From Azorhizobium doebereinerae UFLA1-100 (GTDB lineage: Bacteria; Pseudomonadota; Alphaproteobacteria; Rhizobiales; Xanthobacteraceae): a stretch of DNA of 64,000 nt. A program made the translations under genes and the position numbers. The stretch's first letter is position 1. Every line of letters starts with the position of its first letter. The DNA lies in contig NZ_AXBA01000025.1 in the NCBI RefSeq assembly GCF_000473085.1, positions 38,246-102,245 on the forward strand, written 5' to 3'. Below, piece by piece: positions 49,720 to 59,246 of this stretch. The notes below the pieces were generated by a model. It did not search any database. It had not been told where the DNA came from and saw nothing but the letters and a program-made list of their open reading frames with translations.

Positions 49720-51072
49720 GTGGCGTCGATGAGCGAGATGGGGGCTGTGGCCGCACCGGGCCGGAAATGGCTGCTGGCCAGTCATCCGGCCGGCTTCTGG
49801 TTCGTGTTCTGGGCCGAACTGTCGGAGCGGGCCAGCTTCTACGGCATGCGCGTGCTGCTGGCGCTGTATCTGGTGGACGTGTTCGGCTTCAAGGAGGCCG
49901 ATTCCGGCTCCATCGTGCAGTTGTTCACTGCCGCCTGCTACGTGACGCCGATCCTCGGCGGCTTCATCGCCGACCATTTCCTCGGCCGCTACCGCACCAT
50001 CGTCTGGTTCTGCATCCCCTACATTCTGGGCCATCTGGTGCTCGGCTATTTCCGCCAGGAATCCTTCTTGTTCCTGGCGCTGGCCCTGCTGGCGCTGGGC
50101 TCGGGCACCATCAAGCCCAATACCTCGACGCTGATGGGCATGATGTACGAGCGCCTCGGCAAGGGGCACCTGCTGGACGATGCCTTCGCCTATTATTACG
50201 CCGCCATCAACATCGGCTCGACCGTCGCCTCGCTGGGCCTGCCGCTGGTGCAGATCCACTATGGCTATGAGATCGCGCTTTTCATCCCCGCCGCGCTGAT
50301 CGCCGTGTCCATGATGGTGTTCGTGCTGGGGCGGCGGCATTTCCCGCCGGAGGCGTTGCGCTGGCGGATGGGGCCGGGGAAGCCCGAGGCGCAGAAGCTG
50401 GCCGAGCGCGCCGTGCTGACGCGGCTCATCGGCATCCTGGCGCTGGTCTCGGTCTATTGGTTCGTGGCCGACCAGTCCGGCTCCACCTGGGTGTTCCTGG
50501 CGGAGAACCACATGGACCTCACCCTGTGGCCGTTCGGGATCACCTTGTCCGCCGCCCAGACGCAGGGCCTCAACCCGCTCATCATCATCTTCTGCACGCC
50601 GATTCTCGCCGCCATCTGGCGCCGGCTGGACGGGGCGCGGGGGCGGCCGCTCGTGCCCACGGACAAGATGATGATCGGCTTCGTGCTGACGGTGACCGCC
50701 ATGGCGGTCATGACCATGGCGGGGACGCTGGCGACCTATGGGCCGGTCTCGGTCTGGTACCTGGTGCTCGCCACCTTCCTCATCACCATCGGCGAACTGT
50801 GCATCTCCGTGGTGGGGCTCCAGCTCTGCTACGTGGTGGCGCCGCATTCCATGAAGTCGCAGATCACTGCCTTCTTCCTGATGACCAGCTTCGCCGGCGA
50901 TTCCTTCGGCGCGCTGTTCGACCAGCTCTATGGCGTGGTCAATTACGGCGTCTATTTCGGCCTGCAGGCGCTGATGGCGCTCGGGGCCGCGTTGGCCATG
51001 GTCTATGTGGCGCGCGGCCTGTCGCAGCGCGAGGAGCGCGAGGCGGCCAAGGAACTGGGCGGAGCCGCCTAG
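49720..51072 (+). CDS. POT/PTR2 family proton-coupled peptide transporter
   Basis: 450-aa major-facilitator protein with about 12-14 hydrophobic segments. POT signatures are present: ELSERASFYGMRVLLALYL (the ExxERxxYY motif, here ExxERASFYG) and GGFIADHFLGRYRTI. It should import di- and tripeptides with protons. GTG 49720 or ATG 49729 are both possible starts. A TTGCCT hexamer at 49671 may be part of its promoter. The gene is not part of the usual proS-lol-dnaE block. It ends overlapping a convergent gene by 4 nt. Confidence 0.88.
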   Translation: MASMSEMGAVAAPGRKWLLASHPAGFWFVFWAELSERASFYGMRVLLALYLVDVFGFKEADSGSIVQLFTAACYVTPILGGFIADHFLGRYRTIVWFCIPYILGHLVLGYFRQESFLFLALALLALGSGTIKPNTSTLMGMMYERLGKGHLLDDAFAYYYAAINIGSTVASLGLPLVQIHYGYEIALFIPAALIAVSMMVFVLGRRHFPPEALRWRMGPGKPEAQKLAERAVLTRLIGILALVSVYWFVADQSGSTWVFLAENHMDLTLWPFGITLSAAQTQGLNPLIIIFCTPILAAIWRRLDGARGRPLVPTDKMMIGFVLTVTAMAVMTMAGTLATYGPVSVWYLVLATFLITIGELCISVVGLQLCYVVAPHSMKSQITAFFLMTSFAGDSFGALFDQLYGVVNYGVYFGLQALMALGAALAMVYVARGLSQREEREAAKELGGAA

Positions 51073-51503
51073 CGGATCGCCACCAGGATAGTGCCGGCGG
51101 CGATGAAGGCGACACCGAGCCAGTTGTGCCAGGAGAGCTTCTCGCCGAGGAAGACGGCACCGAAGATCGCCACCAGCACCACGCTGAGCTTGTCGATCGG
51201 GGCGACGCGGCTTGCGTCAGCGAGCTGCAGCGCGCGGAAGTAGCACAGCCACGATCCGCCGGTGGCGAGGCCGGACAGCAGCAGGAAGATCCAGGTCTGC
51301 CGCGAGATCGTCTCCAGCGGCTGCCACGCCCCCTTCGCCGCCACGATGGCGAGCAGCAGGACGAGGATCACCAGCGTGCGGATCAGGGTCGCCAGGTCCG
51401 AATGGATGGCGGCGACACCGATCTTGGCGAAGATGGCGGTGAGGGCGGCGAAGGCCGCGGCGCCGAGCGCCCAGACCTGCCAGGAGATCAAAGCCGATTT
51501 CAT
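51069..51503 (-). CDS. EamA (drug/metabolite transporter) family protein, single-domain
   Basis: 144 aa with four or five membrane helices and a single EamA repeat. The family end pattern is present: SVVLVAIFGAVFLGEKLSW followed by WLGVAFIAAGTILVA. Short EamA proteins likely work as dimers, in contrast to the usual two-repeat 300-aa transporters. Substrate unknown. Its 3' end overlaps the peptide-transporter stop by 4 nt on the opposite strand. Confidence 0.83.
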   Translation of the reverse strand: MKSALISWQVWALGAAAFAALTAIFAKIGVAAIHSDLATLIRTLVILVLLLAIVAAKGAWQPLETISRQTWIFLLLSGLATGGSWLCYFRALQLADASRVAPIDKLSVVLVAIFGAVFLGEKLSWHNWLGVAFIAAGTILVAIR

Positions 51504-51580
51504 CGGCGGACCTTAAAGAGCCTTCCCGCCTTCCGGCAAGACTGGCCTTGGGGAAGACGTGGCCTTGGGGGCCGGACCTC

Positions 51581-51616
51581 GGGGGAAGGGGGAAGGCGGG
51601 GGAGGGGAAGGCGGGG
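51581..51616 (+). other. G-run cluster upstream of dnaE (possible G-quadruplex)
   Basis: Within 36 nt there are five runs of four or five G: 51581-51585, 51588-51592, 51598-51602, 51604-51607 and 51613-51616, separated by 1-6 nt. They lie on the dnaE coding strand, about 77-112 nt before the start codon, so they could fold in DNA or in the mRNA leader. Confidence 0.5.
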
Positions 51617-51692
51617 ACCGCCGCGCAGATAAGTTCAATCTCAGCCGCTCCGGCCCTAAGATCGCCGGACCGTCGACTCACGATCGAGTGCC

Positions 51693-54600
51693 ATGCGCGA
51701 CCCCGGCTTCGTCCATCTCCACGTCCATTCGTCCTATTCCCTGCTGGAGGGCGCGCTGTCGCTCGGCAAGCTGGCGGATTTCGCCAAGGCGGACGCCCAG
51801 CCGGCGCTGGCGCTGACCGACACCGGCAACCTGTTCGGCGCGCTGGAATTTTCCGAGAAGATGTATGGCGCGGGCATCCAGCCCATCGCCGGCTGCTCGC
51901 TGGCGCTCGACCTGCCCGAGCCGGTGGCGCAGCGCGGCGGCGTGACGCCGAAGAAGCCGCGCATCGTGCTGCTGGCGGCCCGCGAGGCGGGCTGGCGGCA
52001 CCTGATGACGCTGGTGTCCCGCGCCTATCTGGAAACGCCCAATGACGAGGAGCCCCGGGTCACGCTCGATTGGCTGAAGGAGCTGAATGAGGGCCTGATC
52101 GCACTCACCGGCGGCCCGGCCGGCCCCGTTGACAAGGTGCTGGCGAGCGGCCATGGGGAGATCGCCGAGGCCCGCCTTGAACAGCTTGCCGCGATTTATG
52201 GCGACCGGCTCTATGTGGAGTTGCAGCGCCACAATACCGACCTGGAGCGCCTCGCCGAGCGCGGCCTGCTCGACCTCGCCTATGCCAAGGGCCTGCCGCT
52301 GGTGGCGGCCAACGAGCCATTCTTCGGCGCGCAGAGCGACTATAACGCCCATGACGCCCTCATCAGCATCGCCGAATCGAAGCTGCTGTCGGACGGCGAC
52401 CGCCGCCGCCTGACGCCGGAGCACCGCTTCAAGACCCGCGCCGAGATGCTGGAGCTGTTCTCCGATCTGCCGGAGGCCACCGCCAACACGGTGGAGATCG
52501 CCCAGCGCTGCGCCTATCGGGTGCGCACCGCCAAGCCCATCCTGCCGCGCTTCACCTCGGGCGGCGGCGGCGACGCGCTGGCGGAAGAGGCGGCGGAGCT
52601 GGAACGGCAGGCGCAGGAGGGGCTCGTCGCCCGCCTCGCCAAGCACGGGCCGGCGCCGGGGCTGGAGACTTCGGTCTATGAGGAGCGGCTCGCCTACGAG
52701 ATCTCCGTCATCAGCAAGATGAAGTTCCCCGGCTACTTCCTGATCGTGTCGGACTTCATCAAATGGGCGAAGGCGCACGACATCCCGGTGGGGCCGGGCC
52801 GTGGCTCGGGCGCAGGCTCGCTGGTGGCCTATTCGCTCCAGATCACCGACCTCGACCCGCTGCGCTTCGGCCTGCTGTTCGAGCGCTTCCTGAACCCCGA
52901 CCGCGTGTCCATGCCCGACTTCGACGTGGACTTCTGCCAGGACCGCCGCGAAGAGGTGATCCATTATGTGCAGCAGCGCTACGGGCGCTCGCAGGTGGCG
53001 CAGATCATCACTTTCGGCACGCTGCAGGCGCGCGGCGTGCTGCGCGACGTCGGCCGCGTGCTGGAAATGCCCTACGGCCAGGTGGACAAGCTGTGCAAGC
53101 TGGTGCCGCAGAACCCGGCCGCCCCGGTCACGCTGAAACAGGCCATCGAAGACGAGCCCCGTCTCCAGGCGGCGCGCGACCAGGAAGAGGTGGTCAAGCA
53201 GGCGTTCGACATCGCGGTGCGCCTGGAGGGGCTGAACCGCCACGCCTCCACCCACGCCGCCGGCATCGTGATCGGCGACCGGCCCCTGCACGAATTGGTG
53301 CCGCTCTATCGCGACCCCAAGTCCAACATGCCGGTCACCCAGTACAACATGAAATGGGTGGAGCAGGCCGGGCTGGTGAAGTTCGACTTCCTCGGCCTCA
53401 AGACGCTGACCACCATCACCACGGCGGTGCGGCTCATCCGCCAGCGCGGCATCGACCTCGACATCACGTCCATTCCCCTGGACGATCCCAAGACCTACGC
53501 CATGCTGGCCCGCGGCGAGACGGTGGGCGTGTTCCAGGTGGAAAGCGCGGGCATGCGCCGCGCCCTCGTGGACATGAAGGCCGACCGCGTCGAGGACCTG
53601 ATCGCCCTCGTGGCGCTCTACCGGCCGGGCCCGATGGCCAACATCCCGGTCTATTGCGACTGCAAGCACGGCCGGGCGGAGCCGGACTATATCCACCCCA
53701 AGCTCGAACCCTACCTGAAGGAGACCTTCGGGGTCATCATCTACCAGGAACAGGTGATGCAGATCGCCCAGGCGCTGGCCGGCTATTCGCTGGGCGAAGC
53801 CGACCTGCTGCGACGCGCCATGGGCAAGAAGATCCGCGCGGAGATGGAGAAGCAGCGCGAGCGCTTCGTCTCCGGCTCGGAGGAGCGCGGCGTCCCCAAG
53901 GCGCAGGCCGACACCATCTTCGACCTGCTGGCCAAGTTCGCCGACTACGGCTTCAACAAGTCGCACGCGGCCGCCTATGCGCTGGTCTCCTACCAGACCG
54001 CCTGGCTGAAGGCGAACTACCCCACCGAATTCCTCGCCGCCTCCATGACGCTGGACATGGGCAACACGGACAAGCTGGCGGAATTCCGCCAGGAGGCGCA
54101 GCGGCTCGGCATCGAGGTGGTGCCGCCCAATATCAACCTCTCGACCCGCGAGTTCGCGGTGGTGGACGGCCGGATCATCTATGCCATGGCCGCCATCAAG
54201 GGCGTGGGCGGCCATGCGGTGGATGCGGTCGTCGCGGCGCGGGGCGACCGGCCGTTCGCGGATTTCGCCGACTTCGCCGGCCGGCTGCCGGTGAAGATGG
54301 TCAACAAGCGCACGCTGGAGAGCCTTGCCGCGGCCGGCTGCTTCGACTGCCTGGAGAAGAACCGCGCCAAGGCGTTCGCGGCCCTCGACGCGGTGGTGGG
54401 GCATGCGCAGCGGGTGGAGGCGGACCGCTCGTCGGGCCAGAACGACATGTTCGGCTCCGGGCCGGTCAAGGCCAAGCTGCCGCTGCCGGATGCCGCCCCC
54501 TGGATGCCGGCCGAGCGGCTGCAGAAGGAATATGACGCCATCGGCTTCTTCCTCACCGGCCATCCGCTGGACGATTATGCCGAGGCGCTGAAGAAGATGC

Positions 54601-55130
54601 GGGTGCCGATCTTCAGCGATTTCGCTCGCAGCGTGCGCGCGGGCGCCGCGGCGGGGCGGCTGGCAGCCACCGTGGTGTCGCGCCAGGAGCGGCGCACCAA
54701 GTCCGGCACGCGCATGGGCATCGTCGGCCTTTCCGACCCGTCGGGGCATTTCGAGGCGGTGATCTTCTCCGAAGGCCTCGCCCATTACCGCGACCTGCTG
54801 GAGCCGGGCACGCCGCTCCTGATGATGGTGGGGGCCGAGCTCCAGGGCGAGGACGTGCGGGTGCGCATCCAGTCGTGCGAGCGCCTCGACGAGGCGACCT
54901 CCCGCCACCACAAGAGCCTGCGCATCTTCGTGAAATCCACCGACCCGCTGGACGGCATCTCCAAGCGCCTGTCGGGCGGCCGGGGCGACGGCGAGGTGAG
55001 CCTCGTCCTCCTGATGGAGGAGGGGAAGGCCGAGGTGGAAATCCGCCTCGACGGCCGCTATCCGGTCTCCCCGCAGATCGCCGGCGCGCTGAAGGCGATC
55101 CCCGGCGTGGTGGCGGTGGAGGCGGCGTAG
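51693..55130 (+). CDS. dnaE: DNA polymerase III alpha subunit
   Basis: 1145-aa replicative polymerase. N-terminal PHP domain begins FVHLHVHSSYSLLEGALSL. Polymerase core has the catalytic aspartates in MPDFDVDF (D409 and D411) and FDFLGLKTLT (D565). A helix-hairpin-helix and an OB-fold (near 920-1010) and a C-terminal tail follow. Length and motifs fit the DnaE1 family (E. coli 1160). A purine-rich 189-bp gap, including a G-run cluster, precedes it. Confidence 0.97.
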   Translation: MRDPGFVHLHVHSSYSLLEGALSLGKLADFAKADAQPALALTDTGNLFGALEFSEKMYGAGIQPIAGCSLALDLPEPVAQRGGVTPKKPRIVLLAAREAGWRHLMTLVSRAYLETPNDEEPRVTLDWLKELNEGLIALTGGPAGPVDKVLASGHGEIAEARLEQLAAIYGDRLYVELQRHNTDLERLAERGLLDLAYAKGLPLVAANEPFFGAQSDYNAHDALISIAESKLLSDGDRRRLTPEHRFKTRAEMLELFSDLPEATANTVEIAQRCAYRVRTAKPILPRFTSGGGGDALAEEAAELERQAQEGLVARLAKHGPAPGLETSVYEERLAYEISVISKMKFPGYFLIVSDFIKWAKAHDIPVGPGRGSGAGSLVAYSLQITDLDPLRFGLLFERFLNPDRVSMPDFDVDFCQDRREEVIHYVQQRYGRSQVAQIITFGTLQARGVLRDVGRVLEMPYGQVDKLCKLVPQNPAAPVTLKQAIEDEPRLQAARDQEEVVKQAFDIAVRLEGLNRHASTHAAGIVIGDRPLHELVPLYRDPKSNMPVTQYNMKWVEQAGLVKFDFLGLKTLTTITTAVRLIRQRGIDLDITSIPLDDPKTYAMLARGETVGVFQVESAGMRRALVDMKADRVEDLIALVALYRPGPMANIPVYCDCKHGRAEPDYIHPKLEPYLKETFGVIIYQEQVMQIAQALAGYSLGEADLLRRAMGKKIRAEMEKQRERFVSGSEERGVPKAQADTIFDLLAKFADYGFNKSHAAAYALVSYQTAWLKANYPTEFLAASMTLDMGNTDKLAEFRQEAQRLGIEVVPPNINLSTREFAVVDGRIIYAMAAIKGVGGHAVDAVVAARGDRPFADFADFAGRLPVKMVNKRTLESLAAAGCFDCLEKNRAKAFAALDAVVGHAQRVEADRSSGQNDMFGSGPVKAKLPLPDAAPWMPAERLQKEYDAIGFFLTGHPLDDYAEALKKMRVPIFSDFARSVRAGAAAGRLAATVVSRQERRTKSGTRMGIVGLSDPSGHFEAVIFSEGLAHYRDLLEPGTPLLMMVGAELQGEDVRVRIQSCERLDEATSRHHKSLRIFVKSTDPLDGISKRLSGGRGDGEVSLVLLMEEGKAEVEIRLDGRYPVSPQIAGALKAIPGVVAVEAA

Positions 55131-55143
55131 GGCGAGGGCCGAT

Positions 55144-56052
55144 ATGGCGTATCGATTGCCGCCCCTGAATGCGCTGCGCCTGTTCGAGGCGGCGGGGCGG
55201 CATCTCTCCTTCAAGCTGGCGGCCGAGGAACTGCACCTCACGCCCAGCGCGGTCAGCCACGGCATCCAGGGGCTGGAGGACTGGCTGGGCGTGCCGCTGT
55301 TCGCGCGCAGCCATCGGCAACTGGCGCTGACGCCGGCGGGAACGGCCTATCTGCCGCGCGTAAGGGACATCCTGGCGCAGATCGCCGCCGCCACCGAGGC
55401 CGTGCCCGGCCGGCGTCCCGCCGAGCGGCTGCATCTGAGCGTGGCGCCGACCTTCGGCCTGCGCTGGCTCATCCCCCGGCTGGCCCGCTTCCGGACCCGG
55501 CATCCCGGCATCGAAGTGAGCCTCGATACCGCCCACCGCAGCGTTGAGTTCCCGCGAGACGGCGTGGATCTGGCGATCCGCATGGGCACGGGTGGCTGGG
55601 GCGGCATCCGCGCCGATCTTCTCGTGCGCGAGCAATTGGTGCCGGTCTGCGCGCCCGGCCAGGCGGCTGCGCTGCGAACCCCGGCGGACCTTGCGGGCCA
55701 GACGCTGCTGCATGTCACCGATGTCGCCGAGGACTGGGGCGCCTGGGCGGCGCGCCGTGGCGTCGCCGTGCCGGATCTCGACCGCGGGCTGCGCTTCGAC
55801 GGCATCCATCTGGCGCTGGAAGCGGCGGCGCGGGGGCTGGGCATCGCCATGGGACGCCTGCCGGTGGTCCAGGATGATCTGGCCGAGGGGCGGCTGGTGG
55901 CGGTTCTCGGGCCGCCGGTCGAGGCGCGTACCGGCTATTGGCTGCTGGCCCACGGCTCGTCTTTGAGCCGGCCGGACGTGGCGGCGTTCCGCGCGTGGCT
56001 GCGGGACGAACTCGACGTCCCGCAGCCACCGGAGATGGCCGCGACTCTTTGA
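55144..56052 (+). CDS. LysR-family transcriptional regulator, GcvA type
   Basis: 302 aa. N-terminal winged helix-turn-helix (LPPLNALRLFEAAGRHLSF then LHLTPSAVSHGIQGLEDWLG) matches the GcvA-like subgroup of LysR regulators. A periplasmic-binding-like effector domain follows (about 95-290). Its target is unknown. The convergent enoyl-CoA hydratase next to it is not an obvious divergent target, so regulation of that gene is only a possibility. It follows dnaE by 13 nt and may be read through from it. Confidence 0.9.
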   Translation: MAYRLPPLNALRLFEAAGRHLSFKLAAEELHLTPSAVSHGIQGLEDWLGVPLFARSHRQLALTPAGTAYLPRVRDILAQIAAATEAVPGRRPAERLHLSVAPTFGLRWLIPRLARFRTRHPGIEVSLDTAHRSVEFPRDGVDLAIRMGTGGWGGIRADLLVREQLVPVCAPGQAAALRTPADLAGQTLLHVTDVAEDWGAWAARRGVAVPDLDRGLRFDGIHLALEAAARGLGIAMGRLPVVQDDLAEGRLVAVLGPPVEARTGYWLLAHGSSLSRPDVAAFRAWLRDELDVPQPPEMAATL

Positions 56053-56114
56053 ACGAGCCGCGGATGCGCTGCTCCGGCCCGTGCCTCTTCGGCGCGTTCA
56101 AGGCCGGATCAGGC

Positions 56115-56906
56115 CTACCGGCCGAGATAATGCGGCTGGCGCCGTTCGATCCAGGCGTCGAGCCCCTCGCGCAGATCATGGGTGGGCACCATGCGGGCGA
56201 ACTGCTCGCTTTCCATCTGCAAGCCCTCGGCAATGGACAGGTTGATGCCGCGGGTCACCGCCGTGAGGATGCTGGCCACGGCTACCGGCGAATGCCGCAT
56301 GATGCGCCGCGCGAGCGCCTGCGCCGCCGGCAACAGCTCGCCATGGGGCACGATCTGGTTGACGAGGCCCAGAGCGAGCGCGTGCGCCGGGGGGAAGCTG
56401 TCGCCGGTCAGCAGCAGCTCCAGCGCCCGCTTGCGGCCGGCAAGGCGGGGCAGGCGCTGGGTTCCGCCGAAGGTCGGCGGCATGCCGAGCTTGATCTCCG
56501 GCTTGGCGAACAAAGCCTGCTCGCTGGCGATGGCGAGCGGAGCCGCCTCCGTGATCTCGCAGCCGCCACCGAAGGCGAGGCCGTTCACGGCGGCGATGAT
56601 CGGCTTGGGAAAGGCCTCGATGCGCGCCGTCATGGCCTGCCCGCGCCGCACGAAGTCGCGCACCGCGCTCAAGGGTCCGAGGCCGACGCTGCGGGAGAAT
56701 TCGGGAATGTCGCCGCCGGCGGAGAAGGCCTGGTCGCCGGCCCCGGTGAGAATGACCGCCGCCACCGACGCGTCGGTCTCCAGTGCATCGAGATGGGCGA
56801 GCAGGGCATCGGCCATGGCATAGTCGATGGCATTGAGCTTCTGCGGCCGGTTCAGCGTAAGCGTGGCGATTCCCGCGTTGACCTGGCAGAGGACGGGATG
56901 GGACAT
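56115..56906 (-). CDS. Enoyl-CoA hydratase/isomerase family protein
   Basis: 263-aa crotonase-fold enzyme. Oxyanion-hole motifs are AFSAGGDIPEF and GLAFGGGCEIT; both catalytic glutamates of true hydratases are present (E in GGGCE, and E in KPEIKLGMPP). Hydration of 2-enoyl-CoA in fatty- or aromatic-acid breakdown is likely; exact substrate unknown. AAGGAG precedes the ATG with a 5-nt spacer. The promoter must lie in the 286-bp gap shared with rpsB. Confidence 0.9.
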   Translation of the reverse strand: MSHPVLCQVNAGIATLTLNRPQKLNAIDYAMADALLAHLDALETDASVAAVILTGAGDQAFSAGGDIPEFSRSVGLGPLSAVRDFVRRGQAMTARIEAFPKPIIAAVNGLAFGGGCEITEAAPLAIASEQALFAKPEIKLGMPPTFGGTQRLPRLAGRKRALELLLTGDSFPPAHALALGLVNQIVPHGELLPAAQALARRIMRHSPVAVASILTAVTRGINLSIAEGLQMESEQFARMVPTHDLREGLDAWIERRQPHYLGR

Positions 56907-57059
56907 GACGGCTCCTTGGGTTTTGCGCCGGGGGGCATGCCCCGACGCTGGCCGCCGCCGTCGCCGCCGGCAAACGCGAAAAATGCGCGCGCGGGTGAGG
57001 AAAGCTCACCTGTTTGCGGCAATCGCCGGGGGAGAAAGGACTTGCGGGCCGTCCTGCCC

Positions 57060-57088
57060 TTGCCCTTTTGCCCCCCTTGAGCTATTAG
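57060..57088 (+). promoter_or_regulatory. Predicted promoter of the rpsB-tsf operon
   Basis: TTGCCC (57060-57065), a 17-nt spacer and TATTAG (57083-57088). Transcription would start near 57095, leaving a ~100-nt leader before the rpsB GTG. The leader is GC-rich; such leaders of rpsB are sites of S2 autoregulation in some bacteria, which I cannot confirm here. Confidence 0.5.
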
Positions 57089-57192
57089 CCGCGCCATTCC
57101 GCACGCGGACATCGGGCATATCGCCCATCCGGTGCCTTCGTCCCTGACGGGCCGAGGGTACGTCCGCGGAGGCTCAACCGGAGAATACCAAA

Positions 57193-58197
57193 GTGGCTCT
57201 TCCCGATTATTCCATGCGTCAGCTCCTGGAAGCTGGCGTGCACTTCGGTCACCAGTCTCACCGCTGGAACCCCAAGATGGCCCCGTACATCTTCGGCGTG
57301 CGCAACAACATCCACATCCTCGACCTGTCGCAGACCGTGCCGGCGCTCCACCGCGCCCTCCAGGCCGTGTCCGACACGGTGGCCCAGGGCGGCCGCGTGC
57401 TGTTCGTCGGCACCAAGCGCCAGGCGGCCGACCAGGTGGCCGATGCCGCCCGCCGCTCCGCGCAGTATTATGTGAATTCCCGCTGGCTGGGCGGCATGCT
57501 CACCAACTGGAAGACCATCTCCAATTCCATCGCCCGGCTGAAGAAGCTGGAAGAGATGCTGTCCGGCCCCGAGCAGGGCTCCGGCTACACCAAGAAGGAG
57601 CGCCTGACGCTCTCCCGTGAAAAGGAGAAGCTGGAACGCGCCCTCGGTGGCATCCGCGACATGGGCGGCCTGCCCGACCTGCTGTTCGTGATCGACACGA
57701 ACAAGGAAGACATCGCCGTGAAGGAGGCCCAGCGCCTCGGCATCCCGGTGGCGGCCATCCTCGACACCAATTCCGATCCGGACGGCATCGCCTTCCCGGT
57801 TCCCGGCAACGATGACGCCGGCCGCGCCATCCAGCTCTATTGCGACCTCGTCGCCCGCGCCGCCATCGACGGCATCGGCCGTGGCCACACCGACCTCGGC
57901 GTGGACATGGGCGAGGCGGAGGCGCCGCTTTCTGAAGACCTGCCGGTCGAGACCAGCATCTGGTCCTCGTTCGAGCCCCTTTCGGGTCCGCGCGGCGTCG
58001 CCGACGACCTGAAGAAGCTGACCGGCGTGAGCCCCGAGATCGAGCAGAAGCTGAACGATCTCGGCGTGTTCCACTTCCAGCAGATCGCCGACCTCGACGC
58101 CACCGATGCCGTGCGCATCGGCGAAGAGGTGGGCCTGCCGGGCCGCGTGGACGGCTGGATCGCCCAGGCGAAGGGGTTCTCCGCCGAGACGGAGTGA
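57193..58197 (+). CDS. rpsB: 30S ribosomal protein S2 with C-terminal extension
   Basis: 334 aa, against 241 in E. coli. The first ~230 residues are standard S2 ([50 protein letters not shown]). The last ~100 residues are an extension: an acidic linker, then a helical domain ([30 protein letters not shown]) like the helix-hairpin units found at the ends of other alphaproteobacterial ribosomal proteins. It starts with GTG; CGGAGA lies upstream. Confidence 0.96.
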   Translation: MALPDYSMRQLLEAGVHFGHQSHRWNPKMAPYIFGVRNNIHILDLSQTVPALHRALQAVSDTVAQGGRVLFVGTKRQAADQVADAARRSAQYYVNSRWLGGMLTNWKTISNSIARLKKLEEMLSGPEQGSGYTKKERLTLSREKEKLERALGGIRDMGGLPDLLFVIDTNKEDIAVKEAQRLGIPVAAILDTNSDPDGIAFPVPGNDDAGRAIQLYCDLVARAAIDGIGRGHTDLGVDMGEAEAPLSEDLPVETSIWSSFEPLSGPRGVADDLKKLTGVSPEIEQKLNDLGVFHFQQIADLDATDAVRIGEEVGLPGRVDGWIAQAKGFSAETE

Positions 58198-58226
58198 TCC
58201 TTCCAGCGTCTTGAAACTTGAGGTGA

Positions 58227-58273
58227 GGGGCGAAGCCCCGACGGCCGGCTCGGGAAACACCCTGGCCGGCCGT
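58227..58273 (+). promoter_or_regulatory. Two hairpins in the rpsB-tsf spacer
   Basis: GGGGC-GAA-GCCCC (58227-58239) is followed by a perfect 9-bp stem ACGGCCGGC (58241-58249) / GCCGGCCGT (58265-58273) with a 15-nt loop. No T-tract. In the 102-bp gap between rpsB and tsf these could attenuate or stabilise the two parts of the transcript differently. Confidence 0.45.
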
Positions 58274-58299
58274 GGTGTGAGAAGAAGAGGAAGCTGAGC

Positions 58300-59223
58300 A
58301 TGGCCGCGATCACTGCAGGACTCGTGAAGGAACTGCGCGACAAGACCGGCGCCGGCATGATGGACTGCAAGGCGGCGCTCACCGAGACCGACGGCGACAT
58401 CGAGGCCGCCATCGACTGGCTGCGCAAGAAGGGCCTCGCCAAGGCCGCCAAGAAGGCTGGCCGCGTGGCCGCCGAGGGCCTGGTCGCGGTTGAGTCCTCC
58501 GGCCACTACGCCGCCGCCATCGAGGTGAATGCCGAGACCGACTTCGTCGCCCGCAACGCTGATTTCCAGGCGTTCGTGCGCGAAGCCGCCAAGGTGGCCC
58601 TCAATACGGACGGCACCATCGAAGCCGTGGCCGCCGCCCATTTCCCGGGCGAGAGCGTCACCGTGGCCGACAAGCTGGCCACGCTGATCGCCACCATCGG
58701 CGAGAACATGACTCTCCGCCGCGCGGCCAAGCTGACGGTGTCGGCGGGCGTGATCGCGACCTATGTGCATGGCGCCGTCTCCGAGGGCCAGGGCCGCATC
58801 GGCGTGCTCGTCGCGCTCGAATCGACGGGCGACGTGGACAAGCTCTCCACCCTCGGCCGCCAGATCGCCATGCATGTGGCCGCGCTGAACCCGCTGGCGC
58901 TCGACGCCTCCGGCATCGACGAGGCCACCATCGCCCGCGAGAAGGCCATCCTGCTGGAGAAGCACCAGGGCAAGCCGGCCAACGTGCAGGACAAGATCGC
59001 CGAGAGCGGCATGAAGACCTACTTCAAGGAGGTCACCCTCCTGGAGCAGCCGTTCGTGCACGACGGCTCCAAGACGGTCGCCCAGGTGCTCAAGGAGAAC
59101 GAGGGCTCGGTCGGCGCGCCGATCAAGCTCACCGGCTTCGTGCGCTATGCGCTCGGCGAGGGCATCGAGAAGGAAGAGACGGACTTCGCCGCCGAAGTGG
59201 CTGCCGCGGCTGGCCAGTCCTGA
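58300..59223 (+). CDS. tsf: Translation elongation factor Ts
   Basis: 307-aa nucleotide exchange factor for EF-Tu. N-terminal UBA-like domain [20 protein letters not shown] and the EF-Tu-contacting [11 protein letters not shown] motif (about residues 76-86) are clear. The second core repeat and C-terminal helix are present. An AGAGGAAG-type ribosome site lies just upstream. It is followed by pyrH after 23 nt. Confidence 0.97.
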   Translation: MAAITAGLVKELRDKTGAGMMDCKAALTETDGDIEAAIDWLRKKGLAKAAKKAGRVAAEGLVAVESSGHYAAAIEVNAETDFVARNADFQAFVREAAKVALNTDGTIEAVAAAHFPGESVTVADKLATLIATIGENMTLRRAAKLTVSAGVIATYVHGAVSEGQGRIGVLVALESTGDVDKLSTLGRQIAMHVAALNPLALDASGIDEATIAREKAILLEKHQGKPANVQDKIAESGMKTYFKEVTLLEQPFVHDGSKTVAQVLKENEGSVGAPIKLTGFVRYALGEGIEKEETDFAAEVAAAAGQS

Positions 59224-59246
59224 CCGCGGTCGGAGAGGGCACGGCC

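Noticed and set aside
51678..55265. 1195-aa open frame on the minus strand across dnaE
   Set aside because: It is the shadow of the high-GC dnaE reading frame; it has no recognisable domain, and the + strand encodes a full DnaE with catalytic motifs.
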